Shown here one piece after another: positions 20,970 through 31,335 of a DNA stretch of 64,000 nt; the stretch's first letter is position 1; each line of letters begins with the position of its first letter. The stretch spans positions 68,504,499-68,568,498 of the forward strand of contig OY755237.1 of assembly GCA_963576725.1 (NCBI GenBank), written 5' to 3'. A program made the position numbers and the translations under genes. The notes beneath the pieces are model-generated. The model made no database searches, was not told the DNA's origin, and saw nothing but the letters and a program-made list of their open reading frames with translations. This DNA is from Azorinus chamasolen (lineage: Eukaryota; Mollusca; Bivalvia; Cardiida; Solecurtidae).

Positions 20970-21700
20970 TTAGCTCACCAGAGCACGACGTGCTCATGCT
21001 GAGCTTTTAGGATCGTTGGATGTCCCTCGTCTGTTGTCCGTTGAGATACCACATTTTGCACTTGATCTCTAAATAAATTGGTTTGTGTTTTGCCCTGCAT
21101 GAAATTTAGGTCAATCTCGAATATGGGCCACCTGGGCTCAAAAACAAGGTCACTAGGTCAAATCTTAGAAAAATCTTGTTAATGCTCTAGAAGCTACAAA
21201 TCTTATTGGATCTTACTGAAATTTTATCAGAATGTGTCTCCATGAAATCTACGCCAAGTTCGAATATTGGTCATGTCGGGTCAAAAACTAGGTCACTAGG
21301 TCAAATCTTACAAAATCCTAAACACTCTGGAGGCCACATTTTGCACTTGATCTTTAAGTAAATTGGTTTGTGTATTGACCCTGATGAAATCTAGGTCAAG
21401 TTCGAATATGAATCGCCTGCAGTCATAAACTAGGCCACTAGGTCAAATCATAGAAAAATCTTGTTCACACTCAAGTGGCTACAAATGTTATCAGATCTTA
21501 CTGAAATTTTATCAGAATGTTTGTCCACATGCAATCTTGGTCAAGTTCAAATATGGATCATGACGGGTTCGAAACTAGGTCACTACGTCATTACACTCTA
21601 GAGGCTACATATCTCGTTAAGTTTTTAATGAAATGTTGTATTTCAATTGTCTTAACAAAACAGTTCCTTATTAAAAACCTTCCTTGTACACAAATTTCGC
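20970..21700. repeat. Bivalve-type ~140-150 bp tandem repeat block
   Basis: It opens with a hairpin around GAGCACGACGTGCTC (20982-20996). About four diverged units follow, each with GGTCACTAGGTCAAAT or a variant (about 21150, 21290, 21435, 21580), CTTACTGAAATTTTATCAGA and CTCTAGA(G)GC. I associate this phrase set with abundant clam and mussel repeats, which is the best taxonomic clue here. The 79-codon frame at 21517-21756 is inside the decayed end and is not a gene. Confidence 0.7.
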
Positions 21701-21944
21701 GGCGATCCAATGCCTTGCATCAGTATTCGTCTTGTATGTCCTATGAATGCAATTGACAACCCTGTGCTGTGTATGGAATGGAAAGAATTGGCGTAAGAGA
21801 TGTATGCGATTGCTAATACGCAGTGCAACACTGGGATTGCAGGGTAACGTTATAAAAAACCCTAAAACATGAACGTCTTTAATTGTAGTTTATACCGAAA
21901 GACGTGGTTACAAATGCTAAATCCTTATATTTAACATAATTTGC

Positions 21945-22147
21945 TTAACCTTTAGCCTGCTGAGCAAATTATGTTTGCATATGTTTTCACCTACTACATT
22001 TTCAAAATTCAAGTTATTTATCAATATGTCAACCAAAAATGCAATCAGGGTGTCAAACAGTTTGGATCTGATTACTCGGCGTCTCATCTGGATCCAAACT
22101 GTTTGCACAGGTATTCACTCATAATCCCATAACAGGCTAAAGGTTAA
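21945..22147. mobile_element. TTAA-type element with family B core
   Basis: The termini TTAACCTTTAGCCTG and CAGGCTAAAGGTTAA are a perfect 15 bp inverted repeat, including TTAA at 21945-21948 and 22144-22147. The core is CAGTTTGGATCTGATTACTC plus GGCGTCTCATCTGGATCCAA. The right TTAA is shared with the next element. Confidence 0.8.
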
Positions 22148-22592
22148 ACCATTCCCTTATACTAACGCATGTTGACGCTTCTGTTAAAGTCACATTTTTT
22201 AGCCATTGTGATAAATAGAGCAGTTGCACCATAGGCGCAAATACCGTATTTATCACAATGGTTTTAAAATTACAAATCTCAAAGACTTTCCTTTGTGTCT
22301 AGTTAACGCTCCTTTTCAGTAGATTTAATATTATGATTTGGTCTTAACCCTTTCACCGCCGATGTCGCATAAATGCACCACGACAAATAGTGCAGTCCCA
22401 TATCCCTTATCTGATCAAGGATTTCACTTTTTGTCTCATTCTGTAGTTCTATATATGTGCTTTATTCCTTTAAAACATTTATTTATCCCATTTACTTATT
22501 GTATCGAATGATTTAACAAAAATCTGATTGCAGACGACAATTAGAAATTTGGCGCCGAAAGGGTTAAATATGCCAATGCGGCAATGGGTTAA
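22144..22592. mobile_element. Family C TTAA-type element, interrupted
   Basis: It runs from TTAAACCATTCCCTTATACT to GCGGCAATGGGTTAA. It contains the CCATTGTGATAAATAGAGCA and TTTATCACAATGGTTTTAAA palindrome arms around GCACCATAGGCGCAAAT. It is split by a second TTAA element (22344-22567). With that removed and one TTAA kept, the sequence reads GGTCTTAAATATGCCAATGC, which matches the family C consensus end. Confidence 0.8.
22344..22567. mobile_element. Nested TTAA-type element (CACCGCCGATGTCGC family)
   Basis: TTAACCCTTTCACCGCCGAT and TTTGGCGCCGAAAGGGTTAA form the ends, with TTAA at 22344-22347 and 22564-22567. It is inserted in the outer family C element. A sister copy is at 42711-42931. Confidence 0.8.
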
Positions 22593-22594
22593 AG

Positions 22595-23280
22595 CCAATT
22601 ATGGACAGACAAGTTTAGAAAATAGCCTCTATACACAATGAAACAACCAGTGACATCGTCTCAGGTCCTAAACAAGTAAACAAAGCTACTGAGGAAAATG
22701 AGTGGACACCGTTATATGCACATGCGATGATACTAGCCGGGTCATATAGTCAGCATTTCGAGGGCTTGGTGGAAAACTATTCTAACTCCTTCAGCTTAAC
22801 ATATGCACGATGTCATTATTTCTCACATGTATATTCTTGAGGAAAGGGTATTTTTCTGATTCTGAAAGACATCACCAATGTTTTATATTGCTGAATAAAT
22901 GAAAGTTTCCCAGAAAACTTCCCATTTATGTACTAAGCAGTTTTATTGCTTCCTTGACTAACTCACATTTGATACAATATAAGGTAATTAGTAAAACCAT
23001 ATTTGCCGATGGCATGCGGCTCTTTTGTGTGATTCGGTAATAAAATGGAAGTTACGCCACATGCCAGAATTGTCATGGGACGGTTGAGTATAGCAATGTA
23101 GTACCTAGAAGCGTGTTTCTCTATGAATGGGATGGCATATGGTTTTTCTCGATAATATAAGACTTTTGTAGATGAGACGGCCTACAGAATCTCTCTAGAG
23201 TCAGTAGTAAGAAACAAAGCACTTCTAACTAAACTTAGAAAATGTCAATATTTAACGCAGATGCAACGTTTGGATGTAAC
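22595..23280. other. No recognisable gene or repeat
   Basis: I see nothing supported here. Confidence 0.45.
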
Positions 23281-23445
23281 GGTTATAGTGAAAACAATCT
23301 AAACAGGACGTTACATTTTGTAAATATCGACCTTGGAGACAGGTGGCAGTTTAATGTAAGATGAAGGTATACAGAAAATTCCTGTCTTTGCATTAAGCAA
23401 CCACAAGCCTAACAGTATATAAATACTCCTCTAACGTACCGATAT
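23281..23445. mobile_element. Family D element, strongly decayed
   Basis: AGACAGGTGGCAGTTTAATG, AGATGAAGGTATACAGAAAA and GCATTAAGCAACCACAAGCC retain the family D hairpin arms. The CAGT ends are no longer clear. Confidence 0.5.
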
Positions 23446-23449
23446 GTAT

Positions 23450-24040
23450 TGATTTCCATACCATCTGTTCTTAAATGAAGTGCTTTAAATTGCCTGTCAG
23501 CTTTGTGTGATATTCCACACCCAGATATATGTTTCAAAATATTATTATGTAACTACTTCACGATACAAGGTATTGAAGAAACCGTTCGTGAAATAATAAA
23601 GCCGATTTAAAATCTGTATCGGTATGCGTATACAGTATATAGTTGTTACCACTTCTGTAATAACATTTATATGATATCTAAGTTCTAATTATTACTGCCC
23701 AAGTGTTTTCCATTTGGAAAGTATTAATTGCTTGTACATCTCATCGAGTATGTATTGTTAAATACAAAAAAGCTATCCTGATGTATACATCGTTGGCATA
23801 ATTCAAAGAGTAGCCTCAAATTAATAATTGGCCTTACGTTCACTATTCATTAACTATTGCGTTAATAAAACCAGGGAAAAGTGGCATGACTGATGATCAG
23901 TGTTCAATACACAACGGAACATTTGCATTAAAACACAGGGAAACGGTAGTGTGGCTGTTGATTAGTGTCCATTATACTTCGATACATTGGCGTTAAAATA
24001 GGAAAAAAGTAGAATGGTTGTTGATTACTGTCAAATATGA
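23450..24040. other. No recognisable gene
   Basis: A weak direct repeat ('TGACTGATGATCAGTGTTCAATAC' and 'TGGCTGTTGATTAGTGTCCATTAT' type, 23887-24035) leads into the minisatellite; otherwise nothing. Confidence 0.4.
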
Positions 24041-24045
24041 ATTAC

Positions 24046-24285
24046 CTTCAATATGCATCGATACCTTGAATGTTTATCGATGCTTAATATATGCGTCGAT
24101 ACCTTCAATATGCATCGGTATTTCGAATATACAGCACTATCTTCAACATACATGTACATTGATACCGTCAATATTCATCGATATGTTCAATATAAATCGA
24201 TACGTTCAATATGTAATGATACCTTCAATATACAGCGATACGTTCAATATGAAATGATACAGAACCTTCAATATACAGCGATAAC
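24046..24285. repeat. ~19 bp minisatellite
   Basis: About 12 diverged units of TCAATATGCATCGATACCT form. The overlapping plus frames at 24018-24257 and 24053-24322 are open only because of the repeat and should not be read as proteins. Confidence 0.85.
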
Positions 24286-24289
24286 ACAA

Positions 24290-24557
24290 CGCATAGAAAC
24301 GGTTTCTCGATCATACCGTTAGTTAAGAAATCAGAATTGTGAACACACGTGGTGCAAATAAAATGCACACTAAAATACATGTTTGCATTGCAAGGATTGT
24401 CTTTAGTTACAGTTACTCAACATAAACCAACGTTTATGAATCAATAACTTACTTAAAGTTCGATGCATTGTATTTGCCTTTACAAAAATCCCTTGTAAAG
24501 ATCCAGATAATGTTGCATGTAAGACATGTTTGCTTCATGTTCTGGTTAAGGTTATAT
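24290..24557. other. No recognisable feature
   Basis: Short AT-rich spacer between the minisatellite and the next TTAA element. Confidence 0.4.
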
Positions 24558-24778
24558 TTAACTATTTTGCCTTCATAAGCAAATCCGTGAGCTAACTTTA
24601 TGCAAACATATTGGATCCAGAAGAGACGCCGGGTAACGTGGCGGCTCCTCAGGATCCAAGGTGTTTGACACTTATTATATTTGTTTAAAGATGTTCAAGG
24701 AAACGTTGCAGGAAACGCCCATTGAAATTCTGAAGCAGACGATGCTCTTAGCAGTTCAAATATAGCCGAAAGGGTTAA
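24558..24778. mobile_element. Family B TTAA-type element
   Basis: TTAACTATTTTGCCTTCATA at the left, core TTGGATCCAGAAGAGACGCC opposed to GGCGGCTCCTCAGGATCCAA, then CTGAAGCAGACGATGCTCTT and the right end AGCCGAAAGGGTTAA. TTAA lies at 24558-24561 and 24775-24778. Confidence 0.7.
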
Positions 24779-24825
24779 ACGCAGTAATGCGTAAAGGCTT
24801 GGCACATGTTTATACATTTATACAT

Positions 24826-25035
24826 TTAACCCTTTCGCTGCCAAACTCTGTCGTCTGCTAACTTTGTCGTCTGCTACAAATTTTCATTTTTTTGTATTTT
24901 CTTCATTTTTGTTTCAAAAGCATAGTAACAGTAACAAACAGTTTGGATCCTGATGAGACGCCGAGTTACTCTCATCTGGATCCAAACTGTTTGCATAGGT
25001 AATCACATATCCGGCATTGGCAGCGAAAGGGTTAA
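24826..25035. mobile_element. Family B TTAA-type element, well preserved
   Basis: TTAACCCTTTCGCTGCCAA and TTGGCAGCGAAAGGGTTAA are mirror ends. The central hairpin is CAGTTTGGATCCTGATGAGA opposed to CTCATCTGGATCCAAACTG. It is 210 bp long and noncoding, and is a good reference copy for the family. Confidence 0.85.
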
Positions 25036-25039
25036 TGGA

Positions 25040-26028
25040 TATCATTCAAATTGACAGCATGCATCAATTCTGATTATACCTAAAAGTATCATAATGAATA
25101 TACTTATCTATGTATTTATTATATCCTCATATACAACACGTGGATAATATTTCCGAATAGCTTATATCTATATCGGTGTTGCTGTGACAAAACATGCGGT
25201 GACGAGGCAGACATGCAAGGTCCTCATTCCTCAGGATGTTCACATCGGCATATTTTAAATGTACTTGGGCTACGCAGTGCTTTGCTACGTGTTGGTAATA
25301 CGTTTTAACATTTTTAAATCATAACGCACTAGTTATAGATTCAAGCTAATATGACCGACGGTAAAGCACATCTGAAGCAAGACAAACATAGATCAGGATA
25401 GACGATAGTGTCACAATGTAGTCGTTTCGGGGCTACACCTCTATGTATGTATCTTGATATTGTCAGATTGTGCTTTTTCTCCGACCCTTGCAAGGCAGAG
25501 AATAGATTCGTTGTTTTATTGTGTCAACGAACTATTATGTTGGCGTTTTTACAAAATAGAATATTGCGTGACCTTGTGTTAAGATATGAAACTAAAGTTG
25601 ATGGCTTATGGTTATGACGCACAGTCCGAACCTGGATTGGATTATTCGAAACCCCGATATGCAATTCCAAAGGATACTGTGTTGTCTATTTCTAAAGCCA
25701 AACGTGTCTGGCCAATATGTTTACTCAGTGAAATCTTACTGAATATCGAGTCTGTTCCCGTATATTGATTGCAGTTTTAATCTAGCATCAACGAAACAAT
25801 GCTGTATGATTTATTACATGATAATCAATCATATCTAATGAAACGTAAACCTTCCGACTCGACTACAAAGCCATAGCCATAGACACAGTATGATTGTAAT
25901 GTTTAGAAAAAGATACACGCTGAAACCGAAAACAAGAAACTAATATACACAATAACGTGAAACACCTACATGAATACAGTAGAATATGTCTTAAGCGACT
26001 ATTTATTTATTGCACATACGCATTTTAA
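25040..26028. other. No supported gene
   Basis: Two plus frames of 60-69 codons (25408-25617, 25586-25768) show no motif that I recognise. No matched repeat is seen. Confidence 0.4.
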
Positions 26029-26029
26029 A

Positions 26030-26360
26030 AAGCAGATTGGCGCTTAATGCTGGGCGAAAATAATGCAGAAAGTCTCAATAGGAGCATTCGGCATTACTTT
26101 CGACCCTTTCCTCCATAGATATGCCTTTCTACGCCTCTGTAAAAATCATCTGTTGAAACCATTGTGATAACTAGAGCATTTGCTTCTATAGGAGCAAATG
26201 CTCTTTTTATCACAATGGTTTCAAACAACAATTTTCTAAAATTGTCCTTTTTTCTCTAGTTAATGCTCATTTTCGGTAGATTCATTCAAAGTGTTTGGAA
26301 CTAAAAATAGCCTATGAGGGAATGGGTGTAGCTACCATCTGTCTCTGAGAGCAGTATTTA
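26030..26360. mobile_element. Family D element interrupted by a family C element
   Basis: The D left arm (GGCGCTTAATGCTGGGCGAA, ATAGGAGCATTCGGCATTAC) runs to about 26099. A family C element follows (CCCTTTCCTCCATAGATATG to ATGAGGGAATGGG, about 26102-26333). The D right arm then resumes with TAGCTACCATCTGTCTCTGA. The C unit has a clear palindrome: GAGCATTTGCTTCTATAGGAGCAAATGCTC at 26171-26200 (given by position; its centre is near 26186). Confidence 0.65.
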
Positions 26361-26361
26361 G

Positions 26362-26902
26362 ACGTCTTTTTAGTTTTATATTGTAGTTCAAATAAGGGGA
26401 ATATATTCAAAGGGGAAGTCCATGCAGTATATCGCAAGAAAACCTATCCAATTAACGTAGAAAATGACAAAGCATACATGTGTTTGATATCGACGATCCC
26501 GATTTTGTTCTCCGGTCTTTCAGTTTTATTCGGCTTGGGTTTTAGATTCGTTTATTTTCGCGCTATTTGCATCTCTCCGACCACTTTCGAGAAAAGCCGT
26601 TATGTAAACAATGGAGCGGTCGCGTGATCATCGGCAAAACGTGGAAAATTTGAACGGTAAAGGCCGATAATACTTTGATGTAGAACAAAAAATATAAGTA
26701 TTTGTATCACAGTGTGATTTTTTCGATAAAAGTTCTTGATAAAAATAATACCAAATTTCCTGATATTATTGAAATCATGCGCTCTTTAAACGTATAGTGA
26801 AACGTAGCTAATTTGAACTTTTAGTAAAGACGAATTGAGAACTGATTAGGCAGGAGGCTGGTTAATGCTAGAGGAGAGTCCTGCATGTCAAAGACATTCT
26901 CG
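26362..26902. other. No recognisable gene
   Basis: I see no coding frame or matched repeat. Confidence 0.45.
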
Positions 26903-27130
26903 GTAACCTATTTCCTCATGGGCTATTTTAGATCCAACTTCTTTGAATAAATTTACCGAAAAGGAGCATTTACGAGAGAAAATGAAGAGAGTTGAATTGT
27001 GTAGTTTTGAAACTATTGTGATAAATAGAGCATTTTCTACTATGTAGCAAATGCTCTAATTACATCAATGGTTTCAAAAAGTGACTTTTACAGAGACTTA
27101 AAAAGGTGTCAATATGAGGGAATGGGTTAA
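26903..27130. mobile_element. Family C TTAA-type element
   Basis: It runs in the opposite orientation to most copies: CCTATTTCCTCATGGGCTAT, GAAAAGGAGCATTTACGAGA, palindrome ATAGAGCATTTTCTACTATG, then CAATATGAGGGAATGGGTTAA-type right end with TTAA at 27127-27130. The left TTAA has mutated to GTAA. Confidence 0.65.
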
Positions 27131-27903
27131 GCAGCCGCTTGTGTTTAAGTCCGATAATGATACTCATTTGAGTGTTTAAATTACAGAGGCTCTGCATGTC
27201 TCTCACATGAAAGTAGTAGAATATCACTTCAATATAGTGACTTCTAACAACTGCTACCTTTTAGATAATCACACTGGATATCGAGCTGCTTCTCCTGGGC
27301 ATAAAACGTTTGTAAAACATAGTAAAAACGTTGCACTCGTTCAGTAAGGTAAACTGCGCCATAAAAAACTTGTACAACAACGACCAGCGGTAACACAGTA
27401 GTCACGTAAAATATTACCGAGTTGAGCTTAATTTCTTAATTTATATTTTTAATTTTTTGAACTATTTTATGGTTCGATATACATTAGTAGTAGAGTTTGA
27501 AAAACTACACAACGGAGCTCTTACTTAGCCGGCTATGGTATTTCAATAGATATTCAATATTAATCAATATTAACATTTAGTGTTTTAGTTCCCAGGAAAT
27601 GTTGCACTTTTGACAAACATGTAACATTTTACTTTTCTTCCAGTTTGTTCAAAACATATCAGTCTAGGGTTGATGTTGGTTAAAATACAGCGAATATCAT
27701 CTTCTAGCTGTCCGTCGCATCATCGATCTTGATGAATGAATGCATGGAAACCATCCTTGGGGATTTCATTCAATTCTTTACCATATGCATATATACATTT
27801 TGTCTAATACCTATTAATCTTTCGATACGCCGTGTCTCTACGGATATTCTGAAAAATATTTCTAAAGAGTTAGGAGAGTATTGCAGCACAAGCAAAGGAA
27901 ATA
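27131..27903. other. No supported gene
   Basis: The 126-codon plus frame that starts at 27729 runs into the family E element and owes most of its length to it, so it is not called. Confidence 0.4.
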
Positions 27904-28265
27904 CAGTGCTCCCTCTCTACAACGGCCCTCTCAATAACGATTCCCTCCTTACAACAACGCATGTCACTGTTTCCGAAACAACAAGGCTCCAGACACAACT
28001 TTTTTCCATCGTATTTTCTTTATGCCTCCATCAAACCCTATGTTGTGACCACTCTTTAGAATCGTCACATTGTGACGATTCTAAAGAGTGGTCACAACAT
28101 AGGGTTTGATGGAGGCATAACGGTTTTAGTTCTCGAAATAAACCTTATCTGGGGATCTGCAAACAAGCTAATTATGTTTGATTTTCCCTCCCTATAACAA
28201 CTCCCTCTGAACAACACATACAATCTTCGTATCCCAAACGGTGTCGTTGTAGAGAGGGAGCACTG
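27904..28265. mobile_element. Family E element copy 2
   Basis: CAGTGCTCCCTCTCTACAAC and its mirror at 28246-28265 are flanked by TA (27902-27903, 28266-28267). The long central palindrome is centred near 28071. It lies in the orientation opposite to copy 1. Confidence 0.85.
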
Positions 28266-28344
28266 TATATGAATCAATGTGCCCCAACCTCCTTATTTGC
28301 ACTGTGCACTTCATATGTTTACCTTTACCGCGCTGTGAACAAGT

Positions 28345-28672
28345 ACTTTCTGCTCACATGAGCATGGTAGAGCGTCCGCCTACGGTACAGAAGGTCGTGG
28401 GTTCGATCCCCGGCCGCGACAGACCAAACGTCATTAAAAGTTGGTACTAGTAGCTCCCTTGTCTACGCTCGACATTAAATTGGTAGTTATAGAACTGGTC
28501 GACCTGGTTACAGGATAATGTGACTTGGTGGTGTGACCTTGTCATGTGCCCGCGGCAGGGGCATTCCAGTAAGGCAACACTATAACCTGTCTCATGCGGG
28601 GCCGTCTGCAATTAACTGAAATACTGATGGTTGGACGTTAATCCAAACTCACTCACTCACTCACATGAGCAC
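28345..28672 (+). mobile_element. tRNA-derived SINE with (ACTC)n tail
   Basis: The head has a Pol III A box region (AGCATGGTAGAGCGTCCGCC, 28361-28380) and a B box (GGGTTCGATCCCC, 28399-28411). A body of ~230 bp with unrelated sequence follows. The 3' end reads AAATACTGATGGTTGGACGT then TAATCCAAACTCACTCACTC. The 3' segment resembles the Meta-type SINE ends of molluscs and is echoed at 60250-60285. Transcription by Pol III and mobilisation by a partner non-LTR element are inferred from the family type. Confidence 0.75.
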
Positions 28673-28714
28673 CTGTTTCTAATTCGATCCAACTGTTGGG
28701 AAGATATTTGACTG

Positions 28715-28800
28715 AGTGCCTAACCGCTTGGATTCTGATTAGATACCGAATTACCCGGCATCTCATCTGATCTAAGCTAATTGCAAATATGAGTCGGTTC
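28715..28800. mobile_element. Family B core fragment
   Basis: CGCTTGGATTCTGATTAGAT and ACCCGGCATCTCATCTGATC form the decayed hairpin; no ends are intact. Confidence 0.4.
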
Positions 28801-28819
28801 GAGAATATCGAGATAAGGA

Positions 28820-29048
28820 TTAACCTATTTGCTCCCAGTGGATTCTTCCATGCTTATACATTGGATTAGTCTATCTTTTATTTAAGGGATGTCTGGTCTA
28901 CATTTTCATTTTTGTTTTGTTTTATATTGAATTTCCGATCAGCAAACAGTGTAGACTCTGATCAGACGCCGCATCATGCGGCGTCTGATCAGAGTCTATA
29001 CTGTTTGCCTACATCACATATATGGAATCGTGGGAGCAAATGGGTTAA
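28820..29048. mobile_element. TTAA-type element (CCCAGTG family)
   Basis: TTAACCTATTTGCTCCCAGT and GGGAGCAAATGGGTTAA are mirror ends. The centre AGACTCTGATCAGACGCCGC / GCGGCGTCTGATCAGAGTCT is a perfect palindrome centred at about 28978. It is the same family as 11150-11351, whose palindrome centre has been shortened. Confidence 0.85.
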
Positions 29049-29061
29049 TATAAGCATACTA

Positions 29062-29150
29062 CAGTAGAACGCTTCTTAGGCGTCCATCAAAATGATGTCC
29101 TTTAATGAGACCGCAAGGCAGATGGTAACTTAATGCGAGTTTTTAAAAGT
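29062..29150. mobile_element. Family D left part, truncated
   Basis: CAGTAGAACGCTTCTTAGGC with TA before it, then GGCAGATGGTAACTTAATGC. The rest is missing. Confidence 0.5.
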
Positions 29151-29984
29151 ACAAAAATGAGTCATGCAGGAAACACCACATACAGAACAATCAGTCGCCC
29201 GAACAGCAACACAAGGAAACAGCAAATGTACATAACTATAAAAACAACAAGAGACGCACAAAGACAAAACAAACATGCAATAGGGGGAAGATGGAAGTAC
29301 CGCCTTGGAACGGTCAGTGACAAAAGTCACTGGGGGTTATACCGGTTTATGGGCGCCCAACCTCACACTTATTCCATCCCCACCCTAAAAGACAAACAGT
29401 GTAAATAAACGTATCCCCTCTCCGACTAATCTACAACAACCGCGACGGCAAAAACAGTGGTAAAGTGCATGTATAACGAAAAGATTTAAGCGAACAAACT
29501 GTATCCACCTATCGCTAGTGTACTCAATGATTGAGCTGCAAACAGAGTAACTGTAGAAAAATAATAAAGGATACGACAAAAACGAAATAGTACAGATATC
29601 CGACGTTCTCCTTCCATTTCTGGATTTAAGAGGTCGTCTTCATAGAGTACTATTTTAAGTTCCATTTGTGCCCTGTATTGAACAACCAGCTGCTTATTAA
29701 GTCTCCTGTCTTCAATAAATGAATGGGTGCTTACATGTACAGGTTTACCGTGCGTGTACTTTAGTGCACCTTGAACTGTTGAAGGTTTGAGTTTATTAAT
29801 GATTACGATGCGTGTGAATCAGTGCTGTGAAAACAGCATGACGATATGACTTTATATAGAAACATATGTAAAATATATGATATAAATGTATATAATATGA
29901 AAAAAGTTGTATACTCTTTCCAAACGTAGCAATGGATATGTTTTCGCGCTGCATTAATGTCTTAATAACATTTTAATAACAAGC
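29151..29984. other. No supported gene
   Basis: Frames of 64-91 codons on both strands (29130-29579) overlap one another and show no motif. No repeat is matched. Confidence 0.4.
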
Positions 29985-30152
29985 AGTTGCAGGTTGCTGC
30001 TTAATGCATGGTGAAAGCCATGCAGAAAACTCCTAGAGGAGATTTCTGCATGACTTTCACCATGCATTAAGCTGCCACCTGTCTTAAAGATCAATGATAA
30101 TAGGTAATAATTTAATTAAGTTCTCAAAAATCGAAAAATCGAGATTTTACTG
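29985..30152. mobile_element. Family D element, left end eroded
   Basis: A strong hairpin, CTTAATGCATGGTGAAAG and CTTTCACCATGCATTAAG, surrounds CTCCTAGAGGAG, and the right end GAGATTTTACTG-TA is intact. The left CAGT terminus is not clear. Confidence 0.65.
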
Positions 30153-30159
30153 TATAGTG

Positions 30160-30260
30160 TCAAATAGTTTGGATCCTGATGAGACGCCGACATACTCAAC
30201 GTATTATCTGGATTCAAACTGTTTGCAAATGTACGCATATATCGACAGGGGGCTGTATAT
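30160..30260. mobile_element. Family B core
   Basis: GTTTGGATCCTGATGAGACG and TATCTGGATTCAAACTGTTT are opposed; the TTAA ends are absent. Confidence 0.5.
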
Positions 30261-30400
30261 TAAAGAATAAACATTTCACGTTTTAATAGGTACGGTTACA
30301 TAGAAAGTGAAACCAAAACCTGTATTTTGTGCGAAACTTAATACGTCGATCTATGATGCCCTTACGACAGTATACAAATGGAACTTAATAACGAACCTCA

Positions 30401-30608
30401 TTAACCTTATTCCGCTATCAGCCACAGGACTCGCATTTGCAACAACTTAGATCCACATGAGACACCGTTTAACTCGGCGTCTTATCAAGATCCAGGCTGT
30501 TTGACCCCTGGTCACTAATTTCTCAGAGCTTGGTCGATTCGGAACTAGTCAAAAGGCACACAGTCCAAATTTGAGCAGGCGTTGTATTTCACAGGCGGTG
30601 TTAGGAAA
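30401..30608. mobile_element. Family B-like TTAA-type element, long form
   Basis: TTAACCTTATTCCGCTATCA, then TTAGATCCACATGAGACACC and AACTCGGCGTCTTATCAAGA, and a right part TTTGAGCAGGCGTTGTATTTC-like that matches 12892-13075. The right end is decayed. Confidence 0.55.
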
Positions 30609-30934
30609 GTTTATTCATAAGCAGGCAGTATTACCTTTTTGTTGACCATGCTGCAATAAGTCAAGTCCTGTGAGAAGATTAATTTGCATAAGCGTTGTAA
30701 ACTTTGTTTTGAAAGCTTCTCAGTGTTTATGCATATTATAGTAAGTATTTGATATGGTATATCGTTGAAATTAATCTAAACCAAAACGGCTGCACTGTTA
30801 AAATGATGTAAAGGTTGAATTTATATTCGCTCACTTACTAATAAATTTGCAGATATCGTTCAGACCAGCATAAATCCATACTACCTTGATATCCTTCACC
30901 AGATATATTCATGACAAATCAAAATATGTTCTAC

Positions 30935-31290
30935 ATATCGGTTATTGATAACATAAACTGCCGTGTGGTAGAGACGAAACAGAGTGCCGTAAATCGCAGA
31001 AATGCACAAATGCATTGCTTATGCAAATTAGCCGTTTGAGTCCGGCTGTACTACACTGTAAACAATGGCTGAAACAGCCGACATATATGGTCCTTTTTAC
31101 TTTTTACGACAATGCTTACGGGTTATGTGATAAAAAAGAATCTTACATTCGTGTTCATTGCAAATTATTTTCATGAATCCCATTTACTATCATGAATATT
31201 ACACTCGCTAGAGCTTGTGTCATATTATTATAATAAACACGTTTCATATGATCAATTTGTAATGAACAACCGTGTAAGATCCTCCATTTA
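30935..31290. repeat. Dispersed repeat, copy without the foldback insertion
   Basis: It aligns with the flanks of the foldback element: left part ACAGAGTGCCGTAAATCGCA with 43064-43083, and right part TCTTACATTCGTGTTCATTG with 48870-48889. The candidate empty site is GCTGAAACA at 31068-31076. An internal inverted repeat spans 31141-31279 (TCTTACATTCG...CGTGTAAGA). It is noncoding. Confidence 0.75.
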
Positions 31291-31335
31291 TGAATACCGT
31301 GGAATGATTGCTTACTACCAACACACTATTACTCT

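Noticed and set aside
28345..28425. Possible functional tRNA gene
   Set aside because: It has a good B box, but the acceptor stem fails and it continues into a SINE body with an (ACTC)n tail.
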